This document shows, piece by piece, positions 7,137-14,487 of a stretch of 16,427 nucleotides of DNA (positions are counted from its first letter, which is position 1; every line of letters begins with the position of its first letter). Origin of the DNA: an uncultured Bacteroidota bacterium (GTDB lineage: Bacteria; Bacteroidota; Bacteroidia; Chitinophagales; Chitinophagaceae). The notes under the pieces were generated by a model. That model was not told the origin of the DNA, did not search any database, and worked only from the letters and a program-made list of their open reading frames with translations. The translations under genes and the position numbers were made by a program. The stretch is from assembly GCA_903881265.1 (NCBI GenBank), contig CAIRSV010000105.1, forward strand, positions 1 to 16,427, read 5' to 3'.

Positions 7137-7502
7137 GATACTTGTGTTAGATTTTTTTGCGATGTATAATCAGAAGTAAATGTAAATCATATTTTTATGT
7201 TGTCTGGATTTTTATTCTACCCTTACCACGCAGGAGTGATGGGGAAACGTCCTTCATTTTATTAACCACAGCGACATCACACAAAATCATCAAGCGCTGC
7301 ATTTATCTTGTGCGTTGTTTATCAGCCGAAAAGTGGTTGACGCTTACGCGCTGCCTTCAACTATTCAGGTTGCGAGATATTCACCTGAAATAGAAAAAGT
7401 ACTTCGATAACCTACTTTTTTTTCAAAAAAATACCCTATATGAAAGGATAATAGTAGAGTATGCTTATGAATTATTACCTTTATTCCCTAAAAAATTACT
7501 TC
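7137..7502. other. 366-nt intergenic region before oxyR
   Basis: This divergent region between the Lys-rich mini-gene and oxyR contains no coding sequence I can support. A 78-codon frame at 7157-7393 lacks any recognisable motif and has no plausible composition. Candidate promoter-like octamers are imperfect: TAAATGTA at 7177-7184 (leftward TACATTTA) and TACCTTTA at 7476-7483 (rightward), each one base off TAnnTTTG and without a matching TTG. The length is unusual for this compact window and could hold regulator sites for oxyR or a small RNA, but I see no clear structure. Confidence 0.5.
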
Positions 7503-8444
7503 ATGACAATTACTCAAATAGAATATATAGTAGCCGTTGAGAAAAACGGAAGTTTTGTATTGGCCGCTGAAAAATGTTTTGTAACACAACCAACTCTCAG
7601 TATGCAAATACAGAAGTTGGAAGAAGAACTTGGTGTCAAAATTTTTGACAGAAACCACCACCCCATCATTGCCACCGATATGGGAAAAACGATTATCGAC
7701 CAAGCAAAAAAAGTATTGTTCGAACGCGATAAAATTGACGAGTTAATTTCATCTCAGAAAAATGAACTAAGTGGTTCGTTAAACATAGGAATCATACCCA
7801 CAGTGGCACCAAGTATTGTACCTAGAGCCTTGAAGTCATTTGTAAAAAAATATCCTTCGGTTGAAATCACAATTACCGAAATGAATACCGATCAGATTAT
7901 TCATAAACTAAAAGACGGTGAAATTGATTTCGGCATCCTAAGTACGCCATTGTTTGAAAAGTCGCTCAAAGAAAGCCCGTTGTATCTTGAGCCGTATGTT
8001 GTCTACGCTTCAAAAGGTCACAAGATTCTGAAGAATAAACTGATCGATCCAAAAGATATTGATGTGAATGAAATGTGGTCGCTTGGCGATGAACATTGTA
8101 TGCGCTTTCAGGTGGTTAATCTTTGTGGCAAACAAAAATTTTATGGCGCTCAAAACATCTTCAATTATAATTCAGGTTCGCTATTGTCACTTATGCGCAT
8201 GGTTGATATCAACGGAGGCATCACTATACTGCCCGAATTGAGTTTGGCTGATTTCCCTGAAGAGATTTTGGAGCAAGTTCGCTATTTTAAAGACCCTACC
8301 CCAGTGCGTGAAATCAGTTTGGTGACGAATAAATATTTCACTAAAAATAAACTAGCCATTTCATTCACAGAAAGTATTGTCTCGAATATTCCTGAGTCAA
8401 TGAGAAGCAAGAAAAAGAAGACCAACCTTCTTCAAATCAGTTAG
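7503..8444 (+). CDS. oxyR: OxyR-type LysR family peroxide-sensing regulator
   Basis: A 313-residue LysR-family transcription factor. The winged helix-turn-helix is at about 1-60 (TQIEYIVAVEKNGSFVLAAEK then VTQPTLSMQIQKLEEELG), followed by a linker helix and a periplasmic-binding-protein-like sensing domain. The segment LGDEHCMRFQVVNLCG places Cys199 and Cys208 at the same numbers and spacing as the two redox cysteines of E. coli OxyR, which form a disulfide on reaction with hydrogen peroxide and switch the protein to activator. The ATG at 7503 is chosen because family members start directly with MTITQIEY; an upstream ATG at 7461 would add 14 residues. The usual targets (catalase, ahpCF, dps) are not in the window. 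The basic tail (RSKKKKT) is unremarkable. Confidence 0.92.
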   Translation: MTITQIEYIVAVEKNGSFVLAAEKCFVTQPTLSMQIQKLEEELGVKIFDRNHHPIIATDMGKTIIDQAKKVLFERDKIDELISSQKNELSGSLNIGIIPTVAPSIVPRALKSFVKKYPSVEITITEMNTDQIIHKLKDGEIDFGILSTPLFEKSLKESPLYLEPYVVYASKGHKILKNKLIDPKDIDVNEMWSLGDEHCMRFQVVNLCGKQKFYGAQNIFNYNSGSLLSLMRMVDINGGITILPELSLADFPEEILEQVRYFKDPTPVREISLVTNKYFTKNKLAISFTESIVSNIPESMRSKKKKTNLLQIS

Positions 8445-8488
8445 AATACGAGCTATCCGCAAATAACAATTGATACGCTGTGATATAA

Positions 8489-9142
8489 TTATCGTCGACA
8501 GATGAAGTACGTGTTCACCTTGTCGAGAATAAACGTCACTTCTGCGAAATGTTCGCTTAGTGCTTTTTGGATGTCAATGATTTTATTATCATCCTCTAGT
8601 ATCATATTGAAGATGCAGGTGCCATTCGGTTGCAACGCTGCAGCGCAATGTGCGAAAAATGAAGTCGTTGTGACAAAATTTGGTTGCACTAAATCCTTGA
8701 AAATATCTACACCCATTAGATCGAATTTTCGTGAAGTTGAATTCAAGTAAGCGACAGCATCTTGACAAACCCATTCAACATTCGCACGACTATTCAAGTC
8801 CATATACTTCTGACTAAAATTCAATACATCCTCATCATTATCGACTAGCGTTGCCTCTGGAAATAACGCATACTTTTGTTGCAATATACTGAGCGCACTA
8901 CCTAAACCTGTACCCAACAAGAGGAAACTATTCACTTTTTTCAATTCATGTTGCATACCTGCAAAGGGCTTCCTGAATGGATTGTAGCGGGTACCATACG
9001 AATAAATCGCTCTCGGAGTTACTAACATATATTGATTCACGTAGAGCTGCACCAACAGCACAGTCATATTATTTCCTATTGTCTTTTCAAGTGTGACAGG
9101 AATGAGAAAACTCAGTATTTTTTTATAGAATGGAATTTGCAT
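8489..9142 (-). CDS. Spermidine synthase-like SAM-dependent methyltransferase
   Basis: A 217-residue protein with the Rossmann fold of the spermidine synthase/methyltransferase superfamily. Visible motifs are the SAM-type glycine loop LLLGTGLGS (74-82), the acidic end of strand 2 LVDND (99-103), QDAVAYL (127-133) and DLMGVDIF (141-148). It lacks the N-terminal beta domain and gatekeeping residues of true spermidine synthases, so polyamine synthesis is unlikely and the substrate is unknown. The frame is open to 9229, but that would overlap yggS by 62 nt; MQIPFYKKIL at 9142, 25 nt after the yggS stop, is the better start. It is the last gene of the leftward endonuclease-yggS-methyltransferase group and is convergent with oxyR, 44 nt between stops. 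Confidence 0.78.
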   Translation of the reverse strand: MQIPFYKKILSFLIPVTLEKTIGNNMTVLLVQLYVNQYMLVTPRAIYSYGTRYNPFRKPFAGMQHELKKVNSFLLLGTGLGSALSILQQKYALFPEATLVDNDEDVLNFSQKYMDLNSRANVEWVCQDAVAYLNSTSRKFDLMGVDIFKDLVQPNFVTTTSFFAHCAAALQPNGTCIFNMILEDDNKIIDIQKALSEHFAEVTFILDKVNTYFICRR

Positions 9143-9167
9143 GTTGGCCACGTATCGATTGTATGAA

Positions 9168-9824
9168 TTATCTGTGACCGAATAATAAACTGCCAATGCG
9201 CACCATCGAACTGCCTTCTTCAATAGCAATTTTATAATCGCTGCTCATCCCCATTGACAATTCGGTGAAATCGTCATAGCCAACGAGATACGATTGTTTG
9301 GCATAACCAAATTTGTTTGCAAGATCTTTGAACTCTTTTCGAACTATATTCTGATCATCAGTATTTGTTGCCATTCCCATCAAACCAACAATTCGAATAT
9401 GCTTGAGCAAGTCTGGATTGCTTGTATAATATTCAAGAATTTCTATGAGCTCTTTAGTATCAAGTCCGAATTTTGTTTCTTCTTGTGCTATATGCATTTG
9501 CAGTAGCACCTTGATAGTGCGTTGACAGCGAGCTGCTTGCTTTTCGATTTCAAGTAACAGCTTCATACTATCAACCGCGTGAATCATGGTCACGAAAGGC
9601 GCAATATATTTTACTTTATTAGTTTGCAGATGACCGATGAGATGCCATTCAATATCTTTAGGAAGTGCTTCATATTTCTCCGTCATTTCCTGCACCTTAT
9701 TCTCACCAAACATTCGCTGTCCATCGTTGTATAAAATGCTAATCGACGCGATCGGTTTAGTTTTTGAAACGGCAATCAGCTTGACATTTCCAAGTTCAGT
9801 AAGTATATCATTATAAACGGACAT
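9168..9824 (-). CDS. YggS/PROSC family PLP homeostasis protein
   Basis: A 218-residue pyridoxal-5'-phosphate-binding protein of the YggS/YlmE/PLPBP family, a TIM-barrel fold like the N-terminal domain of alanine racemase without enzymatic activity; members buffer PLP and influence amino acid pools. Key segments are AVSKTKP (18-24), whose first Lys (Lys21) forms the Schiff base with PLP, FGENKVQE (39-46), WHLIGHLQTNKVK (59-71), the EETKFG turn near 115-119, GLMGMAT (147-153) and a C-terminal SMGMSSDYKIAIEEGSSMVR phosphate-binding region. The N-terminus is about 15 residues shorter than E. coli YggS. It starts 12 nt after the endonuclease stop, so the two are co-transcribed. Confidence 0.93.
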   Translation of the reverse strand: MSVYNDILTELGNVKLIAVSKTKPIASISILYNDGQRMFGENKVQEMTEKYEALPKDIEWHLIGHLQTNKVKYIAPFVTMIHAVDSMKLLLEIEKQAARCQRTIKVLLQMHIAQEETKFGLDTKELIEILEYYTSNPDLLKHIRIVGLMGMATNTDDQNIVRKEFKDLANKFGYAKQSYLVGYDDFTELSMGMSSDYKIAIEEGSSMVRIGSLLFGHR

Positions 9825-9836
9825 GAAACGCTGGGT

Positions 9837-10919
9837 TTATTCTTTAACAAGTAGCTTCGTTGCAACTCCTTTCGTTGTATTCAACATCAACATATAGGTG
9901 CCTGCTGCGAAGGTTTGGATATCTATCGGTTTGTTCGAAGCAAGTCCTTCTGCTATTTTTTGCCCTACAAGATTATAAAGGCTGTAGGATGAAATTGTAC
10001 AATATTCATTCGCTTGAATAAATATTTTTTCTGTCGCTGGGTTTGGGTAGATTTTTACCTGCGAATTCAATTCAACATTCTTCAAACTTAAGCTTGTACA
10101 ATCACCTGTGCCCCAGATACAATCGGCAAACTCTGGATAGTCGATAAACGGATTGCGGTTTCCCTGAATTCCAAACGCATTATTATTTCTGTCAATTTCT
10201 TTTTGACTCACCGGATCTGTATGATGCCAGGCTAATAATATGGCAATCGCATCTTGGGTAAGTTCGGCTCCATTGGCCATTTCCCAATTCAACCAACCGG
10301 CATCTTCACCTTCATAACGAGTACTTGCATAAAAGTAAACGCGGGCTATATCGCCTTTAAATGAATCAATCGGTTCAAACACATCGAGTAAGGATCCAGC
10401 ATAGGCAGAAGACGATCCGGTTTTGCAACCATTTTGCGAAGTCCAAGAGACCGTATTGACATTTCCATAGGGCAAATTGCCATGCTTGTTGTTGACCCAC
10501 CCATCTGTTGGATATATCATTTGAAGGTCTGTATACATCGGTAGGTTGTCGTTGAAATAAGTAGCAGGCCAGATATGCTCACGATTATAACAATCACCTT
10601 CACTATTATAGGTACCGCATTGACTTGAACCAAGGGTATACGAATACGCAGGCGCACCGCCAGGAATATCGGAATAGATATCCCAGACTATATTGCCACC
10701 CTTATTATCTGTCGTAAAATAGTCGGCCCATAAATCTGCATACGTACCTACCGTATGACCTTGAATAATGCCATGCAAGGCAGTTTTTAGTGTCGGGCCA
10801 TTTTTACCAAACGCCGAAGTATAATATTGGGCATTAGCCGGAATAAGCGAAAAGGAAAACAATACGATGCAAACGAATTGCCTACTAAATTGAAAAGAAA
10901 AATATGTTGTTTGTTTCAA
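9837..10919 (-). CDS. Secreted endonuclease I family nuclease with T9SS sorting domain
   Basis: A 360-residue exported nuclease. Residues 1-30 are a signal peptide (VCIVLFSFSLIPANA, cleavage before Gln31). The endonuclease I (EndA/NucM, beta-beta-alpha-Me) domain spans about 35-275: NREHIWP (112-118) carries the catalytic His, followed by DLQMIYPTDGWVNNKHGNLP (131-150), KGDIARVYFY (188-197) and GIQGNRNPFIDYPEF (250-264), which includes metal-binding Asn and Glu. Residues 288-360 form a type A T9SS C-terminal domain (VKIYPNP, LYNLVGQKI, AAGTYMLML, final KLLVKE), so the enzyme should cross the outer membrane by T9SS. No ATG precedes the signal peptide: the start is TTG at 10917-10919, and an in-frame TAA lies three codons upstream. 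It likely degrades extracellular DNA or RNA. Confidence 0.93.
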   Translation of the reverse strand: MKQTTYFSFQFSRQFVCIVLFSFSLIPANAQYYTSAFGKNGPTLKTALHGIIQGHTVGTYADLWADYFTTDNKGGNIVWDIYSDIPGGAPAYSYTLGSSQCGTYNSEGDCYNREHIWPATYFNDNLPMYTDLQMIYPTDGWVNNKHGNLPYGNVNTVSWTSQNGCKTGSSSAYAGSLLDVFEPIDSFKGDIARVYFYASTRYEGEDAGWLNWEMANGAELTQDAIAILLAWHHTDPVSQKEIDRNNNAFGIQGNRNPFIDYPEFADCIWGTGDCTSLSLKNVELNSQVKIYPNPATEKIFIQANEYCTISSYSLYNLVGQKIAEGLASNKPIDIQTFAAGTYMLMLNTTKGVATKLLVKE

Positions 10920-10963
10920 CGTGGTTTAAATTAATGAGAACGATATCAAGTATCAGAAGGTTG

Positions 10964-10971
10964 CAAATCTA
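10964..10971 (-). promoter_or_regulatory. Candidate -7 element for the endonuclease group
   Basis: On the minus strand this octamer reads TAGATTTG, a perfect TAnnTTTG match, and lies 44 nt before the TTG start of the endonuclease gene. A TTG at the -33 position is not apparent. It would drive endonuclease, yggS and the methyltransferase together. Confidence 0.45.
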
Positions 10972-11018
10972 TTGAAAACTACAACAGGTTGTTTTGATTT
11001 TATTTGTCGATGTTCTCC

Positions 11019-11309
11019 TTATATCTTGGCATTCACAGCTGCGATACACTTATCGATCATCAAAATATATTTATCCATCTCCTTCATTAGTGCTTTTTTA
11101 TCACCGCTTAACGATTGTCCGAGAATTTCGTGCTGCACAGAAAGCGAAGCCTTCTCGGTCTCTTTTTTTTGCGCATCAAGCATCTGCAGATAATTGAATA
11201 CCGATTTTCTGAGTTCCTCATTTTCAGCCTCAAGCCGCAAGTTTCGCGTCTTCAGTCGCTTGATTTTTGACGTAATTTCTGAAAGTTGATTTCCTATAGT
11301 GTTCTCCAT
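11019..11309 (-). CDS. Coiled-coil hypothetical protein
   Basis: A 96-residue soluble protein, mostly alpha-helical. Residues 5-55 have a heptad-like pattern of Leu/Ile with abundant Lys and Glu (LSEITSKIKRLKTRNLRLEAENEELRKS), which predicts a coiled coil. The C-terminal KEMDKYILMIDKCIAAVNAKI resembles the conserved REIDKCIALLN tail of small Bacteroidota proteins usually found just before zapA, and such ZapB-like proteins may act with ZapA in cell division. No zapA, 6S RNA or rny follows here; instead the next leftward gene is the endonuclease. The function is therefore inferred from resemblance only. A candidate promoter lies 47 nt upstream. Confidence 0.7.
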   Translation of the reverse strand: MENTIGNQLSEITSKIKRLKTRNLRLEAENEELRKSVFNYLQMLDAQKKETEKASLSVQHEILGQSLSGDKKALMKEMDKYILMIDKCIAAVNAKI

Positions 11310-11355
11310 TGATGCGAGTTGTCTGAGCGTATAAAAATAGACTTGATACTCCCTG

Positions 11356-11386
11356 CAAAATAAATACTTTCAATGTCTAAAACAAA
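11356..11386 (-). promoter_or_regulatory. Candidate promoter of the coiled-coil gene
   Basis: Read leftward, TTTG (11383-11386) is followed by a 19-nt spacer and TTATTTTG (11356-11363), one base off TAnnTTTG. Spacing is right for the Bacteroidota sigma factor. The gene starts at 11309, which leaves a leader of about 40 nt. Confidence 0.45.
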
Positions 11387-11408
11387 AAGAATGTCATTTC
11401 AATAATCG

Positions 11409-11480
11409 ATGCGTAACGCATAGAAATTCAATGAATCGTATTTTTTGGTTGGTGTAGTCGGCTCGCGTAAACCAAAAAAA
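11409..11480. repeat. Palindrome and long AT-rich inverted repeat
   Basis: ATGCGTAACGCAT (11409-11421) is a perfect palindrome around a central A. TTTTTTGGTT (11441-11450) and AACCAAAAAA (11470-11479) form a 10-bp inverted repeat around a GC-richer 19-nt centre. The second arm is not followed by T residues in either direction, so neither looks like an intrinsic terminator. The pair occupies the gap between the EamA permease stop and the coiled-coil gene promoter. Confidence 0.4.
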
Positions 11481-11518
11481 TAACATTGTACAAGAAGCTG
11501 ATACCATTCGTTAGCGAC

Positions 11519-12400
11519 TTATCGAACATTCTTTTTCCGATCAAGTAACATACTGAGTGTATGCAAACCTACGCTCAGCGCGATGAGTGTGATACCGATA
11601 TAAAATCCATAGCCCAATTCTTTATTTTCATGAAAGATCAGAATGGCCAATAAAATGCCGTAGACAGGTTCTAAATTCACCATCAGAACCGTTGTAAACG
11701 ATGATAATTTTTTAAGCGCACTAAGTGCCAACGATTGGCCCCAAACGGTGCAGCATAAACTTAATACACCTAACCATACCCAATCCATATGAGACGGCTT
11801 AAAAGTTGTTTGTGGAAAATAATAGAGGTACAAAGGCAGTAACAAGGTAAGACATAAAAAGCCGGCACCAATTTCATAAAAAGCGACCACTCGAGATGGG
11901 TAGTCATTGACAATTTTTTTATTGAGGATGGTAAACACCGAACTCAACAAAGCAGCTAGTACACCTAAGCCAATGCCGATGGCGTATTCAATTTCAAAGT
12001 GATAGATGCAATACATACCGATTAAGGCGATGAGACCGACCAATAATTCCTTGATATTAAATTTCGATTTGAAGATGAGTGGTTCGAGTAAGGCTGTGAA
12101 TATGCCGGCAGTGGCCAAACAGGTCAAGGCAATAGACGCATTGGCATACTTGATGGAGCCATAAAACGCCACCCAATGGATGGCAATAATGGAACCGATG
12201 CCCATAAAACGCAACAATTCAGCCCATGATATCTTCACGAATTCTTTTCTAACCGACAGAATAACGAAGAAAATAACGGCAGTCATCCAGGTTCTGTGCC
12301 ATACAAGCGGAAATTCCTTCAGTTCGATTGCACGACCTAAAACCCCTGTAAAGCCCCACAGGAACACGGCCAGATGCATTTTCAACAGTGCATTTTTCAT
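11519..12400 (-). CDS. EamA/DMT superfamily permease
   Basis: A 293-residue inner-membrane protein of the drug/metabolite transporter superfamily with two EamA repeats (about 6-137 and 150-285) and ten predicted helices. Typical signatures are the opening FLWGFTGVLGRAI, the W-H-R pair in VWHRTW before helix 2, KYANASIALTCLATAGIFTALLEP-type helix 4 ending in a Pro, and the repeat-2 equivalent SSFTTVLMVNLEPVYGILLA. Family members export amino acids, nucleotides, metabolites or drugs, but the substrate cannot be inferred. The frame is open to 12511; ATG at 12400 (MKNALLKMHLAVFLWG) is chosen because the first helix begins there and the upstream codons overlap the rpmI promoter. It is divergent from rpmI, 90 nt apart. 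Confidence 0.88.
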   Translation of the reverse strand: MKNALLKMHLAVFLWGFTGVLGRAIELKEFPLVWHRTWMTAVIFFVILSVRKEFVKISWAELLRFMGIGSIIAIHWVAFYGSIKYANASIALTCLATAGIFTALLEPLIFKSKFNIKELLVGLIALIGMYCIYHFEIEYAIGIGLGVLAALLSSVFTILNKKIVNDYPSRVVAFYEIGAGFLCLTLLLPLYLYYFPQTTFKPSHMDWVWLGVLSLCCTVWGQSLALSALKKLSSFTTVLMVNLEPVYGILLAILIFHENKELGYGFYIGITLIALSVGLHTLSMLLDRKKNVR

Positions 12401-12436
12401 AATTTCGCACAAAATAGGAGAAATATCTTCGAATAG

Positions 12437-12467
12437 TTGGCATTTAAGAAAGAAAATTATACTTTTG
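12437..12467 (+). promoter_or_regulatory. Promoter of rpmI-rplT
   Basis: TTG (12437-12439), a 20-nt spacer and TACTTTTG (12460-12467) match the Bacteroidota consensus TTG-N19-21-TAnnTTTG exactly. Transcription should start near 12471-12474, giving a leader of about 17-20 nt before the rpmI ATG at 12491. That is too short for the long autoregulatory L20-binding leader seen in E. coli and Bacillus. Confidence 0.8.
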
Positions 12468-12490
12468 CCGTCCTTAAAATAATAGTAGCG

Positions 12491-12691
12491 ATGCCAAAGA
12501 TGAAGACCCACTCACGTGCGAAGAAAACATTCTCAATCACAGGAAGTGGTAAAGTAAAAAGATTCAAGGCTTTTAAGAGTCACTTGTTGACCAAGAAAGC
12601 CACGTCCCGTAAGCGTAACTTACGTGGAAGTACGATAGTACACAAAACAAACCTTGGAATGGTGAAGCGTCTTCTTTGTATCGGAGGCTAG
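12491..12691 (+). CDS. rpmI: 50S ribosomal protein L35
   Basis: A 66-residue basic ribosomal protein L35 of the large subunit. The family opening MPKMKTHSRAKKTFSITGSG is unmistakable and the rest (KVKRFKAFKSHLLTKKATSRKRNLRG) matches normal length and charge. The ATG at 12491 is chosen over the upstream open frame. rplT follows after 65 nt on the same strand. In most Bacteroidota the order is thrS-infC-rpmI-rplT; here the gene upstream is a divergent permease, so rpmI is the first gene of its transcript. Confidence 0.98.
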   Translation: MPKMKTHSRAKKTFSITGSGKVKRFKAFKSHLLTKKATSRKRNLRGSTIVHKTNLGMVKRLLCIGG

Positions 12692-12756
12692 TCTCCAGCA
12701 AGTAAAGGTTTCATTCCAACTAATCATAGTTATAATAACAGTCTAAATTTTAAAAT

Positions 12757-13101
12757 ATGCCACGTTCAAAAAACGCCGTAGCAAGCAGAGCCAGAAAGAA
12801 AAAAATATTAGCCCAAGCTAAAGGATATTATGGTAAACGTAAAAACGTATTTACCGTTGCCAAAAACGTTGTGGAGAAAGGTATGACCTACAAGTTTGTT
12901 GGTCGTAAATTGAAGAAACGTGATTTCAGAACATTATGGATTGCTCGTATCAATGCGGCTGTTCGTGCTGAAGGAATGAACTACTCAACATTCATCAACA
13001 AATTGGCGAAAGCAAATATCACGTTGAACCGTAAGGTATTGGCTGATATGGCAATGAACGAACCAGAAACTTTCAAATCGATTTTGGCTCAAGTAAAATA
13101 A
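12757..13101 (+). CDS. rplT: 50S ribosomal protein L20
   Basis: A 114-residue ribosomal protein L20, which binds 23S rRNA early in large-subunit assembly. It shows the usual long basic N-terminal extension (MPRSKNAVASRARKKKILAQ, AKGYYGKRKNVFTVAKN) and the globular domain with RTLWIARINAAVRAEG and KANITLNRKVLADMA. Length is normal. In other bacteria L20 represses its own operon through the leader or intergenic RNA; the 65-nt rpmI-rplT spacer is short and I see no clear L20 mimic in it. A strong terminator follows 24 nt after the stop. Confidence 0.99.
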   Translation: MPRSKNAVASRARKKKILAQAKGYYGKRKNVFTVAKNVVEKGMTYKFVGRKLKKRDFRTLWIARINAAVRAEGMNYSTFINKLAKANITLNRKVLADMAMNEPETFKSILAQVK

Positions 13102-13124
13102 TTTTTTATTTTATACAACATAGT

Positions 13125-13150
13125 AAGGCGCACCTTGGTGCGCTTTTTTT
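13125..13150 (+). terminator. Rho-independent terminator of rpmI-rplT
   Basis: GCGCACC (13128-13134) pairs with GGTGCGC (13137-13143), the innermost pair opening to give a CTTG tetraloop; flanking AAG can extend the stem with the T residues, and seven T follow (13144-13150). Confidence 0.92.
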
Positions 13151-13199
13151 GTTGATTGGATAGATGGCATTGCTATTATTTGCATACTGCTAATGCAAC

Positions 13200-14420
13200 T
13201 TAGCATTTTGCGATACTGCTTGCGGCAATATAACCGCTCGTCCAGGCATGCTGAAAATTGAATCCACCTGTGATACCATCGACATCCATAATTTCACCAC
13301 CAAAATAAAGTCCTTTTACCAACTTGCTTTCCATTGTAGATGGCTCAATCTCTGCTAATGAAATACCACCGCAGGTAACAAATTCTTCTTTAAAGGTGGT
13401 CTTGCCTTCGACTGCAATAAGGTGAGTGGTAAGAATATGAATCAGCTTGTTTTGTTCTTTACTTGGCAGCTCACTCCATTTTATCTGAGCGCTGATAGCG
13501 CATTCCTTGAGTAAATAATCCCAAAGTCGGTTAGGCAAACCGAATGGATTTTTTGCATCGAGTCGATTCGCGCCTTGCCTGATGCGTATCGTACTCCATC
13601 GCTCACGAATATCACTCTCAGGTTGTCCGAGCCAATTGACAATCACCTTAAAACTATACGATGATTGCTGTAGTTCTCGTGCGCCCCAGGCTGAAAGCCT
13701 CAATATTGCAGGACCGCTCAATCCCCAGTGCGTAATCAATACAGGCCCTTGCTCGGTCAGTTTACTTCCCTCAATTTTAACGATAGCATGCTCAACCACA
13801 ACACCCATTAGTTCTTTCAACGATGATGATGGTGTATTGAATGTAAACAAGGAAGGGCTCGGTTGTTCGATAGTATGACCGAGTGAAGTCAACCATTCGT
13901 ATTGTGCTGATTTGGGAAAGCCACCTGAGGCTACAACCAAATAATCAGCGATGATGACGTCTGCATTTTTACGGGAAATATAAAATTGATCCGCCTTCTT
14001 TTCGACCTGCACCACTTCGGTATTCAGGTTCAAGTGAACACCATATGCAGTGGCTTCATTCAACAAACAATCAATGATCGTTTGGGAGCTATGACTCGCA
14101 GGAAACATACGTCCATCGGGTTCGGTTATAAGTGCTACGCCGCGTTGTTGAAACCACGCAATCGTATCCTTGGTTGAAAAATAACCGAAGGCTTTCTTCA
14201 GAAAATTTTTTCCACGCGGATATTTTTTCAGCAATTCGGCCGGTTGAAAACATGCGTTTGTGACATTGCATCGTCCACCGCCACTTACCTTCACCTTTTG
14301 CAATACCTTCGATTGTTTTTCGAGTACGCGCACAACCAAATTAGGTCTGGCTTTTGCTACATTGACAGCACAAAAAAAACCAGCCGCACCGCCACCGATT
14401 ACAATGAGTTGTTTAGACAT
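13200..14420 (-). CDS. BaiN/HI0933-type FAD-dependent oxidoreductase
   Basis: A 406-residue flavoprotein of the HI0933/YhiN/BaiN family (about 400 residues). An N-terminal dinucleotide-binding fold (IVIGGGAAGFFCAVNVAKA, residues 6-24) binds FAD; VSGGGRCNVTN (45-55) is the hallmark of this family. The C-terminal half has CGGISLAEIEPSTMESK and ends with LYFGGEIMDVDGITGGFNFQ, the typical second FAD contact. Members are annotated as NAD(P)/FAD-dependent oxidoreductases or aminoacetone oxidases; the Clostridium enzyme reduces bile acids, but there is no reason to assume that substrate here. The gene is convergent with rplT and appears monocistronic. Its start ATG (14418-14420) lies 4 nt from a perfect promoter element. 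Confidence 0.9.
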   Translation of the reverse strand: MSKQLIVIGGGAAGFFCAVNVAKARPNLVVRVLEKQSKVLQKVKVSGGGRCNVTNACFQPAELLKKYPRGKNFLKKAFGYFSTKDTIAWFQQRGVALITEPDGRMFPASHSSQTIIDCLLNEATAYGVHLNLNTEVVQVEKKADQFYISRKNADVIIADYLVVASGGFPKSAQYEWLTSLGHTIEQPSPSLFTFNTPSSSLKELMGVVVEHAIVKIEGSKLTEQGPVLITHWGLSGPAILRLSAWGARELQQSSYSFKVIVNWLGQPESDIRERWSTIRIRQGANRLDAKNPFGLPNRLWDYLLKECAISAQIKWSELPSKEQNKLIHILTTHLIAVEGKTTFKEEFVTCGGISLAEIEPSTMESKLVKGLYFGGEIMDVDGITGGFNFQHAWTSGYIAASSIAKC

Positions 14421-14424
14421 GTTG

Positions 14425-14432
14425 CAAATATA
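14425..14432 (-). promoter_or_regulatory. -7 element at the start of the flavoprotein gene
   Basis: Read leftward, TATATTTG is followed by CAAC and then ATG (14420). This spacing equals that at 4374-4386 and predicts a leaderless or one-to-few-base leader transcript. No TTG at -33 is seen. Confidence 0.55.
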
Positions 14433-14487
14433 GGGTATGAAGTTTCGCTCTTTCTATGAATGTTGTAAATAGGATACGTCGATGCGT

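Noticed and set aside
7157..7393. A 78-codon rightward ORF upstream of oxyR
   Set aside because: No recognisable motif, no promoter and unlike the composition of neighbouring genes; the first codons are a run of Arg, Lys and Cys typical of a chance frame.
8489..9142. Spermidine synthase (speE)
   Set aside because: The SAM fold fits, but the N-terminal beta domain and the polyamine-binding motifs are missing and the protein is shorter than the enzyme.
11441..11480. TTTTTTGGTT...AACCAAAAAA as a bidirectional terminator
   Set aside because: In either direction the stem is followed by A residues, not T, and the loop is 19 nt, so it does not fit an intrinsic terminator.
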